The position numbers were made by a program, and so were the translations under genes. From assembly GCF_002954665.1 (NCBI RefSeq), contig NZ_MSCM01000001.1:1933349-1997348 (forward strand): 64,000 nt of DNA, given 5' to 3'. Position 1 is the stretch's first letter; each line of letters opens with the position of its first letter. The stretch is from Polaribacter glomeratus. Lineage in GTDB: Bacteria > Bacteroidota > Bacteroidia > Flavobacteriales > Flavobacteriaceae. The notes beneath the pieces are model-generated. The model ran no database searches and was not told the origin of the DNA. It saw only the letters and a program-made list of their open reading frames with translations. Positions 1 through 7,566 of the stretch are shown here, in pieces.

Positions 1-828
1 ACTTTAACAAAAACAGATTTAACAAATGCTTTACTAACAAACAGACCAACGGCATTTACGATTTCTACATATACTAAAACCTCATCAACAGTGCTTGTTG
101 GTACACTTTTAGGAGATATTCTTTTAATTGAAAATGCAAATACAGCTACACCAACTTGGACAAGTTTAGATAAAAATATACTCGTAGGTAGTGTATCTGA
201 TGTAGAATACGGACAATCTGAAAACGATATCTTTGTTACAATGCACAATTATGGTGTTAATAATATTTGGTATACAAATGATAAGGGTGCTACATGGAAA
301 GCAAAAGATGGAAATTTACCTGATTTACCTGTTAAAGCTATTTTACAGAATCCTTTAAACTTAGAAGAAGTTATTATAGGAACTGAACTTGGTGTTTGGT
401 TTACTTCAAATTTCTCTAGCGATAGCCCTGTTTGGCAAACTTCTTTTAATGGAATGAGCAATGTTAAAGTTTTAGATTTAGATTTAAGAGATGATAATAT
501 GGTTTTTGCTGCAACACACGGAAGAGGTATCTTTTCTGGACAGTTTAAAGCAGGAACACTGAACGTAAATACTGAAATTTTTGCAACTTCTAAAGTAAAA
601 GTATTTCCAACCATATCAAATGGAGAGGTGTTTGTAACCTCTGCTAAGAATATTGATAAAACAGAATTAAATGTTTACAATTTAGTTGGACAAAAAGTAC
701 ATTCTGAAATCATAAATATTTCTAATGCTAAAAAACGTTTAAATTTATCTGGGTTAAAACCAGGTATGTATTTAGTAAAAATGAATAAGGGTGGTATGAA
801 AACATCGCAAAAAATTATTATTCAATAA
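1..828 (+). CDS. C-terminal part of a T9SS-secreted repeat protein (5' partial)
   Basis: The reading frame is open from base 1, so the gene starts outside the window; the GTG at 91 is only an internal codon. The visible 275 residues resemble beta-propeller/sialidase-like repeats (motifs such as WYTNDKGATWK and GVWFTSNFS, in the style of BNR/VPS10 repeats). They end in a type A sorting domain: VFPTISNGEVFV, then a NLVGQKV segment, then GMYLVKMNKGG and a basic end KIIIQ. Such domains direct outer-membrane export by the type IX system and surface anchoring. The substrate is unknown. A strong terminator follows. Confidence 0.85.
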   Translation, partial: TLTKTDLTNALLTNRPTAFTISTYTKTSSTVLVGTLLGDILLIENANTATPTWTSLDKNILVGSVSDVEYGQSENDIFVTMHNYGVNNIWYTNDKGATWKAKDGNLPDLPVKAILQNPLNLEEVIIGTELGVWFTSNFSSDSPVWQTSFNGMSNVKVLDLDLRDDNMVFAATHGRGIFSGQFKAGTLNVNTEIFATSKVKVFPTISNGEVFVTSAKNIDKTELNVYNLVGQKVHSEIINISNAKKRLNLSGLKPGMYLVKMNKGGMKTSQKIIIQ

Positions 829-861
829 TTAACTCTTATTTAAGTATTATAATATTAAAAG

Positions 862-894
862 CCACCTAAAGAATTTTCTTTTGGTGGTTTTTTT
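862..894 (+). terminator. Rho-independent terminator
   Basis: A CCACC/GGTGG-based stem extended by AAAG/CTTT with one mismatch, loop AATTTT, is followed by seven T. It ends the T9SS gene. It also shows that the upstream TTG at 881, inside this stem, is not the start of rlmB. Confidence 0.85.
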
Positions 895-910
895 ATGCTC
901 TTTTTTAACA

Positions 911-918
911 TACATTTG
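911..918 (+). promoter_or_regulatory. Bacteroidota -7 promoter motif for rlmB
   Basis: TACATTTG matches the TAnnTTTG consensus and lies just 4 bases before the ATG at 923. A transcript would start at or next to the start codon, giving a leaderless or nearly leaderless mRNA. The -33 element is not clear. Confidence 0.5.
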
Positions 919-922
919 CAAC

Positions 923-1678
923 ATGACAAAAGAGACTACTATCATATTTGGAATTAGAGCAATTATTGAAGCTATAGAAAGTGATTCAACAATCAATAAA
1001 ATATATCTTCAAAAAGGATTGAGAGGTGCTCTTTTTTATGAATTAGATAAAATCATAAAAGAAAAGAAGATTACTACGAGCTTAGTTCCTGTAGAAAAGT
1101 TAGACAGACTATCTAAAAACAGCAATCATCAAGGTGCTGTTGCCCAAATATCTCCTATAGATTTCTATGATTTAGAAAGACTTATTGAGGATACTTTAGA
1201 AAGTGATAAAATTCCTTTGTTTTTAGTTTTAGATCAACTTTCTGATGTTCGCAATTTTGGCGCAATTATAAGAACTGCAGAATGTACTGGTGTTAACGGA
1301 ATTATCATCCAAAAAAACGGAAGTGCACCCGTAAATGCAGAAACAGTAAAAACTTCTGCCGGTGCAGCATTTAAAATACCTATTTGTAAGGTAGATCATA
1401 TAAAAGATGCCTTATATTTATTGCAAGCAGCAGATATTAAGACAGTTGCCGCTACAGAAAAAACTGATGATTTAGTTTATGACATCAACTTTAATCAACC
1501 AATAGCAATTGTTATGGGTTCTGAGGATAAAGGTGTAAACCCTTCTGTATTAAAAATGGTTGACTATAAAGCTAAATTACCTTTATTAGGTGAAATTGCT
1601 TCTCTTAATGTATCCGTGGCTTGTGGCGCTTTCTTATACGAAACTTTAAGACAAAGAGTTATTGTAAATAAGAAATAG
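923..1678 (+). CDS. rlmB: 23S rRNA 2'-O-ribose methyltransferase, TrmH/SpoU family (RlmB)
   Basis: SPOUT-fold methyltransferase that transfers a methyl group from S-adenosylmethionine to the 2'-OH of a guanosine in 23S rRNA (G2251 in E. coli numbering). The 251 residues have the N-terminal substrate-binding domain (GIRAIIEAIES, NHQGAVAQ) and the three SpoU motifs: DQLSDVRNFGAIIRTAE, the GSEDKGVNP loop, and LPLLGEIASLNVSVACG forming the trefoil-knot AdoMet site. ATG 923 is chosen because it follows the promoter and because upstream codons lie in the preceding terminator. The length is normal for RlmB. Assignment to G2251 rather than another SpoU target is family-based inference. Confidence 0.9.
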   Translation: MTKETTIIFGIRAIIEAIESDSTINKIYLQKGLRGALFYELDKIIKEKKITTSLVPVEKLDRLSKNSNHQGAVAQISPIDFYDLERLIEDTLESDKIPLFLVLDQLSDVRNFGAIIRTAECTGVNGIIIQKNGSAPVNAETVKTSAGAAFKIPICKVDHIKDALYLLQAADIKTVAATEKTDDLVYDINFNQPIAIVMGSEDKGVNPSVLKMVDYKAKLPLLGEIASLNVSVACGAFLYETLRQRVIVNKK

Positions 1679-1735
1679 AATGGTTTCTGGTTTTTAGAAA
1701 ATAAAAAAAAGAAATACTCAATTGCTCGTATTCTG

Positions 1736-2431
1736 TTATAAATTAATTTCTTTTCCTGATTCTTCTGATTCGTTTAAATCGACCTCTAATGGTGGACAAA
1801 AATTACCTTGTTCATCAAATAATAGATCAAATTCTGTTTCTTTAAACTGATGTACTTGTTTTACAATTCCTTTCTTTCTGTAAATAATTGCAAATACAAA
1901 ACCTGTTAAAAAACCAGATAAATGTCCTTCCCAAGACATGCCGTCTTTGATCGGTAAAATATACCAAATCATACTTCCGTAAAGAAAAATAATAATTAAT
2001 GAAAGCGCTACTAATCTGTAATGCTTTCGTATAATTCCGCTAAAAAAAACAAAACTAAACAAAAGGTATACAATTCCACTTGCACCAATATGATAAGATT
2101 CTCTTGCTATTAGCCAAGTTAAAAATCCTGTAAAAAAAGCTCCAAATAACAAAACCTTATAGGCAACTTCTTTATAAAAATAAAAAAGACTACTTAAAAG
2201 CACGAATAAAGGTACCGAATTGTTAAAAAGATGACTTGTGTTGCTATGTATAAAATGCGTTAAGAAAACGCCTCTAAAACCTTCAAAAGTTCTTGGATAG
2301 ACTCCGTACTTGTTAAAATTAAGGTTGCATTTAATTTCAATCAAATAAAGAACCCAAATTGAAACTACATATACAATTGGAACCAGTAAAAATGACTTTG
2401 TTAATTTAATTTTATGTTTGTCTTCCATCAA
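1736..2431 (-). CDS. Rhomboid family intramembrane serine protease
   Basis: Integral membrane protease of about 231 residues with six or so hydrophobic segments. The N-terminal region carries HSNTSHLFNN, the HxxxxHxxxN signature of the rhomboid core. The catalytic serine is S118 in GASG and the catalytic histidine is H170 in WEGHLSG, giving the Ser-His dyad. It cleaves transmembrane substrates inside the bilayer; the substrate here is unknown. The start could be either of the two adjacent methionines. The gene is monocistronic and divergent from rarA. Confidence 0.9.
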   Translation of the reverse strand: MMEDKHKIKLTKSFLLVPIVYVVSIWVLYLIEIKCNLNFNKYGVYPRTFEGFRGVFLTHFIHSNTSHLFNNSVPLFVLLSSLFYFYKEVAYKVLLFGAFFTGFLTWLIARESYHIGASGIVYLLFSFVFFSGIIRKHYRLVALSLIIIFLYGSMIWYILPIKDGMSWEGHLSGFLTGFVFAIIYRKKGIVKQVHQFKETEFDLLFDEQGNFCPPLEVDLNESEESGKEINL

Positions 2432-2504
2432 CCATAAAATAACAAAAATCTAACCAAATACAAATTATGCAATTTCTGTCAGAAATCTTTGTTATTTTTA
2501 CAGA

Positions 2505-3776
2505 ATGAATGAACCTTTGGCAGAAAGAATTAGACCTAAAACACTTGAAGATTATATTAGTCAGCAACATTTAGTTGGCCAAAATGGCGTTTTAACAAAA
2601 TTAATAAAACAAGGAATTATTCCGTCTTTAATTCTTTGGGGTCCTCCTGGAATCGGAAAAACAACACTTGCTACTATTATCGCTACTGAATCTAAAAGAC
2701 CTTTTTACACATTAAGCGCTATAAGTTCTGGCGTAAAAGATGTGCGAGAAGTGATAGAAAAAGCGAAGAAAAGTGGCGGATTATTTACCACAAAAAATCC
2801 TATTTTATTTATTGATGAAATTCATAGATTTAGTAAATCGCAACAAGATTCTTTACTAGGTGCTGTAGAAAAAGGTTGGGTTACTTTAATTGGTGCAACC
2901 ACAGAAAACCCGAGTTTCGAGGTGATTCCTGCCCTACTCTCTCGCTGCCAAGTTTATATTTTAAACTCTTTTGATAAAGAAGATCTAATTGCATTACTGC
3001 ATAGAGCAATAGAAAAAGATGCCTTTTTATCAACTAAAAAAATTACTCTAAAAGAAACAGATGCCTTGTTACAAGTTTCTGGCGGCGATGCTCGAAAACT
3101 TTTAAATATTTTTGAGTTATTGGTTTCTGCGGATGATGAAATAGAAATTACAAATAAGCTTGTTTTAGAAAAAGTACAAAAAAATACGGCGAGATATGAT
3201 AAAACCGGTGAGCAACATTATGATATTATTTCTGCTTTTATAAAATCTATACGGGGAAGCGACCCAAATGGTGCTGTTTATTGGTTGGCAAGAATGATTG
3301 AAGGTGGCGAAGACGTTAAATTTATTGCACGAAGATTATTAATTTCTGCATCCGAAGATATTGGTAACGCAAATCCTACAGCTTTAATTTTAGCAAATAA
3401 TACGTTTCAAGCAGTTTCGGTAATTGGCAATCCTGAATCTAGAATTATATTAAGTCAGTGTGCTGTATATTTAGCAAATTCACCTAAAAGTAATGCTTCT
3501 TACCTAGCAATTAATAATGCTTTAAGTTTAGTTCAAAAAACGGGTGATTTGTCAATACCGTTGCATTTAAGAAATGCGCCAACTAAATTAATGAAAGATT
3601 TAGATTATGGTAAAAATTACAAGTATTCTCATGATTATCCTAATAATTTTGTAGATCAAGAATTTTTACCTGATGAAATTTCTGGCACAAAATTATATGA
3701 ACCTGGCAACAATGCAAGAGAAAATCAGTTTAGAGACACCTTAAAAAATAAATGGAAAAATAAATATAATTATTAA
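2505..3776 (+). CDS. rarA: Replication-associated recombination AAA ATPase RarA (MgsA)
   Basis: Clamp-loader-like AAA+ ATPase acting at stalled replication forks. The N-terminus [22 protein letters not shown] is typical of RarA/WRNIP1. The Walker A motif GPPGIGKTT starts at residue 46, the Walker B is DEIHR at residue 104, and [10 protein letters not shown] is sensor 1. The C-terminal half ([23 protein letters not shown]) is the RarA tetramerisation domain. Full length at 423 aa. The last codons overlap the convergent gene at 3773 by 4 bases. Confidence 0.93.
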   Translation: MNEPLAERIRPKTLEDYISQQHLVGQNGVLTKLIKQGIIPSLILWGPPGIGKTTLATIIATESKRPFYTLSAISSGVKDVREVIEKAKKSGGLFTTKNPILFIDEIHRFSKSQQDSLLGAVEKGWVTLIGATTENPSFEVIPALLSRCQVYILNSFDKEDLIALLHRAIEKDAFLSTKKITLKETDALLQVSGGDARKLLNIFELLVSADDEIEITNKLVLEKVQKNTARYDKTGEQHYDIISAFIKSIRGSDPNGAVYWLARMIEGGEDVKFIARRLLISASEDIGNANPTALILANNTFQAVSVIGNPESRIILSQCAVYLANSPKSNASYLAINNALSLVQKTGDLSIPLHLRNAPTKLMKDLDYGKNYKYSHDYPNNFVDQEFLPDEISGTKLYEPGNNARENQFRDTLKNKWKNKYNY

Positions 3777-4564
3777 AATTTTATTTGATACTCTTTGGTT
3801 ACTAACAGGTTATTTTCATAAAACTCTGCAATCCAATTTTCTCCCGATTTATATAAAGTTCCGTTTTTATTATTAATTATAAAAACATCTTTTACGTTCG
3901 TTTTTAAAATTAAAAAAACTACTTCTGGTTTCGTATTTACCAACTGAAATCCATTAGTTATTTTTTGGGCGTATAAAACATCCAAAGTTTTAGAAGGTGT
4001 TGTGTTTTCTTCTTTTACCTCTATTATAATATCTGTAGTCTCCGCAATTATTGGGGTTGTTATTGTATTACTCTGTTTATCTATAATAACAGCCTCTTTT
4101 TTCACTATCTTTATAGAATCAACCAAAGAAGCAGAGTAAGTATATTTAAAATCGGTCATAGAATCGTAGGCAATTCTAATAGCTTCTTGATAGCCTTTTT
4201 TAAAATCTTTTTCTTTGCTTTTACCTATGTCTGAAGTAAATAACGTTATACCATAACAATCTTTTAATTGTATACTGTTTTTGATAACAAACAAACTAGA
4301 TTCGTCAATAACGGTTGCAAATAATCCTAAGCATCTATTTACTAATAAGTCTTCTGGAAGAGTTTCGTTGCTTAAAAAAACCTTGAACCCTTTCTTTTTT
4401 AATAAAAATTTAGTCAAAGAACTTGTTTGGTATTGATCTGTTTCCTTTAAAAAATCGAATTTATCAGCTACAATTATATATTGATATTTATCGAAATTTG
4501 TCTGCTGACTAAAAAGTGAGGCACTTATTAAAAGAACTAAAAGAAAGATTGTTTTTTTTATCAT
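3773..4564 (-). CDS. Hypothetical exported protein, last gene of envelope operon
   Basis: 263 residues with a clear N-terminal signal peptide (MIKKTIFLLVLLISASLFSQ). The rest is mixed alpha/beta with no motif that I recognise. It lies 1 base downstream of the DUF5723-type barrel gene and on the same strand, so the two are surely cotranscribed and probably act together in the periplasm or at the outer membrane. The function is unknown. Confidence 0.75.
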   Translation of the reverse strand: MIKKTIFLLVLLISASLFSQQTNFDKYQYIIVADKFDFLKETDQYQTSSLTKFLLKKKGFKVFLSNETLPEDLLVNRCLGLFATVIDESSLFVIKNSIQLKDCYGITLFTSDIGKSKEKDFKKGYQEAIRIAYDSMTDFKYTYSASLVDSIKIVKKEAVIIDKQSNTITTPIIAETTDIIIEVKEENTTPSKTLDVLYAQKITNGFQLVNTKPEVVFLILKTNVKDVFIINNKNGTLYKSGENWIAEFYENNLLVTKEYQIKF

Positions 4565-4565
4565 T

Positions 4566-5936
4566 TTAATTAAATATTACGTTGATTCCCATTTGTAAAG
4601 ATACGCTATTTGCAGCTGCAAGATTAGAATACTCTAAGATGTTGTCTAGCATTCCGTACAAATTAACTTTACCAAATTGTGCAGAAAGACCTGCTCCAAT
4701 ATTAGCGTAAGAAAAATCATCAATAGTGTACGTTACTTTTGTTTGTATTTTTTGTGTAATTGCTTTTTGATAAAAACCAGTAAGTGCTAATTGCGGATTT
4801 AATGGTCTAAAAATACTATAAAGCTGCACACCTATTGCATCTGTATAAAAATCCTTATAGGTATTATCATAACAAATTTTACTTCTTCTTTCGCCAAAAC
4901 TGTACTTTAATGCAGCATTTAATTTTGCAGGTCTCCATGAAATATACGATTCTTCATTTTCGTCTGTTGGCAATTGCTCTTTAAAGTTTTCATCAATTTG
5001 TCCCCAATAATTTGTTGGGTTATCTGCATCATATTCAAACTCGATACCGTCAAAAACAAAACTACCTTTTGCTGTAGTATTTTTAATATTTTTTGAATGA
5101 TTAATAAAACCCACATCTAAGATACTTCCTGAAAATTCTAGTTGTTCATTTATATGATAGGTTAAACCAAAATCAACACCAAACCCTAGATTACCTCCTA
5201 AAAAAGTATTTTTTAAATACGTGTTTGGATCCTCTATATATTCGCCATCTTTAATTAAACCAGAAGTATTAAGACTTACATCAACATTACTTAAATAATG
5301 TCTATAAATATTATCCCTGCCTAAAACAGTTGTAAAAGTACCTGTGTTATTAGTTGACTCGATATTTAAGGCTGATGAATAAATTTTAAACCTTCCTCCT
5401 ACAGTTAATTGATCATTCATTTTCCTAGACACTCCTGCGTGCAAAACTCCTAAAACATCTAACTTATAGAGCAATTGAGATGCGTTAAAACTTTTATTTA
5501 AATGTGGATTATTGCCTTCACTTAATAAAATAAAAAGATCTTTTGGATAATAACTTATAGCGTCTATTTCTTCATAAAAACCAGAGCTTATATATGTTTT
5601 GTCATCTAATCTAAAACCACCATTCAATATTTCGATCTGAGAATTAAAGCTTAAAAAATCTTTAGTGGTTAGCGAGTTGATAGTCGAAGAAATTTTTTCA
5701 TCAATATCTCTATTATCTAAAGCAAATAAGTCTGTTAAAATAAATTCAGAAGATCCGAAATCTAATGAAAACCCAGACATTAATGGCACACCAAAATGAA
5801 ATTTATAATTTGTTTCTGCACCAGGATTTAGTAATAATGTTTGCGGTAACTCTGCAAAATCATATAAAACTTGTTTGTTTTGAGCAGAAATTTTAACGGC
5901 TGACAAAATCAGTATAATACATAAGATTCTTTTCAT
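4566..5936 (-). CDS. DUF5723-like outer-membrane beta-barrel protein
   Basis: 456 residues with signal peptide MKRILCIILILSAVKISAQ. The body has the features of Bacteroidota DUF5723/PorP-like barrels: an early phrase on amino-acid conservation (LLNPGAETNYKFHFGVPLMSGFSLD), alternating hydrophobic strands, GGRFKIYSS, and a C-terminal strand ending in LQMGINVIFN with a terminal aromatic-Asn pattern. The family is of unknown function. It is the middle gene of a three-gene operon with 1-base gaps, between a lipoprotein and a small exported protein, which suggests an envelope complex. Confidence 0.75.
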   Translation of the reverse strand: MKRILCIILILSAVKISAQNKQVLYDFAELPQTLLLNPGAETNYKFHFGVPLMSGFSLDFGSSEFILTDLFALDNRDIDEKISSTINSLTTKDFLSFNSQIEILNGGFRLDDKTYISSGFYEEIDAISYYPKDLFILLSEGNNPHLNKSFNASQLLYKLDVLGVLHAGVSRKMNDQLTVGGRFKIYSSALNIESTNNTGTFTTVLGRDNIYRHYLSNVDVSLNTSGLIKDGEYIEDPNTYLKNTFLGGNLGFGVDFGLTYHINEQLEFSGSILDVGFINHSKNIKNTTAKGSFVFDGIEFEYDADNPTNYWGQIDENFKEQLPTDENEESYISWRPAKLNAALKYSFGERRSKICYDNTYKDFYTDAIGVQLYSIFRPLNPQLALTGFYQKAITQKIQTKVTYTIDDFSYANIGAGLSAQFGKVNLYGMLDNILEYSNLAAANSVSLQMGINVIFN

Positions 5937-5937
5937 T

Positions 5938-6483
5938 TTATATACTTGACTCTATAAATAGTGTTACTGATGATTTAAAAACAAGCTCACGAGTATCATT
6001 AGGGTTCATTTGAGTGCCAGTGTTTTCTATGGATGTAGAAATTCTTACTTTAGTTGTGTTTAAAATAGTTGGATGTGAAGCAATTTCGATTTCTTCTAAA
6101 AATTTAAAATTTAAATCCTCTTTTTCTACTAAAATGGTCGTGAAAGAATAAACAACATTGTTACTATTATTTAAAAAATCTACTTGAAGCGATACTTCTC
6201 TATCAAATTCGTTTTTAATTTCTGCATTAAAATCAATTTTAACAAGGTTGTCTCTAATATACGAATTTTCAAATCCTTTAAATTGTGTACTATCAGAAAT
6301 ACTATTTTGTTGTATCCCGTTCGAGTCAAAAAACTGAGCGGATACAAGCGTAAAATAAGTTAATGACGAAGTAAGCACTGGTTTGGAAACATGATCATCT
6401 AACTGGTTAAGATCTAAACTTTCATAACAAGAAGTAAGCACTAAAAAGCATAAAAACATGCTTATTTTATTAAGGGGTTTCAT
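5938..6483 (-). CDS. Hypothetical lipoprotein, first gene of envelope operon
   Basis: 181 residues. A lipoprotein signal is visible: basic start MKPLNK, hydrophobic stretch, then the lipobox LTSC. The remainder is beta-rich without a recognised domain. It sits 1 base upstream of the DUF5723-like barrel gene, so a role as a lipoprotein partner of that barrel is plausible (inference). Confidence 0.75.
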   Translation of the reverse strand: MKPLNKISMFLCFLVLTSCYESLDLNQLDDHVSKPVLTSSLTYFTLVSAQFFDSNGIQQNSISDSTQFKGFENSYIRDNLVKIDFNAEIKNEFDREVSLQVDFLNNSNNVVYSFTTILVEKEDLNFKFLEEIEIASHPTILNTTKVRISTSIENTGTQMNPNDTRELVFKSSVTLFIESSI

Positions 6484-6516
6484 ATGATATTGTCTATTTT
6501 TTAAAACGAAATTTAA

Positions 6517-7209
6517 TTAAAGATATTGTTTTAATTCTAAAAGCGATTTTATGCTTGGAAAACGAGAATCAATTACATTTTCTCCAATAAAATTAAAATG
6601 AATTGCGTGCATACCAACATCAATTGCACCTTGAATATCTGCCTCAACATTATCGCCAATCATAATGGAGTTTTCATTTTTTGCATTTGCAACCTCTAAT
6701 GCAAAGTTAAAAACTTTAGGATTTGGTTTTTTAACACCAACAGAATCAGATGTAATTACTTCTTTAAAATAATGCAGAATATTTGAGGATTGCATTTTTT
6801 TAGTTTGAATTTCTTCAAATCCGTTTGTAATAATATGCAATTGATACTTCTCTTTTAAGTAGTCTAAAATTTCAAAAGTATGCTCGAATAAATGGTTAAA
6901 ATCGGGCATAAACTCTACATATTCAATGGCAATTACATCTATTAAATCGTCTGAAATAGTGAAATTTACAGCATCAAAAGATTTTTTTAATCGTTGGTAT
7001 CTTAATTCTTCTTTGGTTACTTTTTCTTCTCTATACAGTTTCCAATATTGATGGTTTAAAGGTCTGTAAATTTCTAGAAAGCTGGTTAAATCTATGGTAA
7101 TATTTTGTTTATCAAAAACCTTTTTAAATGCTAAATCAGAGTTTTTTTCAAAATCCCATAAAGTATGATCTAAATCGAAAAAGACGTGCTGTATATGTTT
7201 CATTTCCAT
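6517..7209 (-). CDS. yjjG: YjjG-family noncanonical pyrimidine nucleotidase (HAD superfamily)
   Basis: Haloacid-dehalogenase phosphatase of 230 aa that in characterised homologues dephosphorylates noncanonical pyrimidine nucleotides. Motif I is FFDLDHTLWDF with D12 as nucleophile and D14 as acid/base. Motif II is ITNGF, motif III is KKPNPKVF, and motif IV is MIGDNVEADIQGA. Alternative starts are the first Met or Met3. The first 150 bases of this gene are part of a 272-bp repeat found again at 15726, where they form a broken copy. Confidence 0.88.
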   Translation of the reverse strand: MEMKHIQHVFFDLDHTLWDFEKNSDLAFKKVFDKQNITIDLTSFLEIYRPLNHQYWKLYREEKVTKEELRYQRLKKSFDAVNFTISDDLIDVIAIEYVEFMPDFNHLFEHTFEILDYLKEKYQLHIITNGFEEIQTKKMQSSNILHYFKEVITSDSVGVKKPNPKVFNFALEVANAKNENSIMIGDNVEADIQGAIDVGMHAIHFNFIGENVIDSRFPSIKSLLELKQYL

Positions 7210-7329
7210 TATATTTGAAGACAGTATTTAAGCTAGTAATATGCAACTATTTTCTTTTTTAAAAAAAGGGTTTGTTAAAAATGTTTTAACATTAATAACA
7301 AGTTTTGCGCTAAGTCAAGTTGTTATTTA
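7058..7329. repeat. 272-bp direct repeat, left copy
   Basis: Matches 15726-15997 over the same length, with 19 differences counted by eye (about 93% identity) and no gap. It contains the 5' part of the intact yjjG gene (minus strand), the short intergenic region, and the first 29 codons of a truncated flippase (plus strand). Together the two copies bracket the lyase/SusCD island. Confidence 0.92.
7210..7217 (+). promoter_or_regulatory. Duplicated -7 motif TATATTTG (left copy)
   Basis: TAnnTTTG match at the same relative place as the one that precedes the intact flippase at 15878. In this copy it now points, through a 29-codon relic, toward the lyase gene. Confidence 0.45.
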
Positions 7330-7330
7330 A
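7241..7330 (+). pseudogene. Truncated N-terminus of polysaccharide flippase
   Basis: An ATG-initiated 29-codon frame (MQLFSFLKKGFVKNVLTLIT then SFALSQVVI and TAA) that is nearly identical to the first 29 residues of the intact flippase at 15909. Homology stops exactly at the stop codon, where island sequence begins. It is a relic of the insertion, not a functional gene. Confidence 0.88.
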
Positions 7331-7352
7331 GCGTCAACTTTAGTCTTTTAAT

Positions 7353-7360
7353 TATATTTG
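7353..7360 (+). promoter_or_regulatory. Probable -7 promoter motif upstream of the lyase
   Basis: TATATTTG, a TAnnTTTG match, lies 206 bases before the lyase ATG at 7567 and would leave a leader of about 200 nt. No -33 element is certain. It is inside the island and so may be the lyase's own promoter. Confidence 0.4.
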
Positions 7361-7502
7361 ACAATATCTACTACTTTTTATAAAACCTTACAGCTAAAAA
7401 TCAGTAAAAAAAATAAATTAAAATTTATAAAGTTTAACATCAAAAAAAAGTTTTTATTATGCAGGTAATTATAAAACTTTTGAAGCTCTTTTTTTTTTTA
7501 CG

Positions 7503-7535
7503 AAAGGAGAACTTTTAAAAAAAAGTTCCTTTTTC
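7503..7535 (+). promoter_or_regulatory. Leader hairpin followed by T run upstream of the lyase
   Basis: An AAAGGAGAACTTTT arm pairs with AAAAGTTCCTTTT across AAAA, with one bulge, and runs straight into T residues, about 30 bases before the lyase ATG. It looks like an intrinsic terminator or attenuator in the leader. Whether it regulates is inference. Confidence 0.4.
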
Positions 7536-7566
7536 AACTATTAACTATAAATCCTCAAAATAAAAA

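Noticed and set aside
881..922. N-terminal extension of rlmB from TTG 881
   Set aside because: The extension lies in a terminator stem and the promoter motif, so it is not translated.
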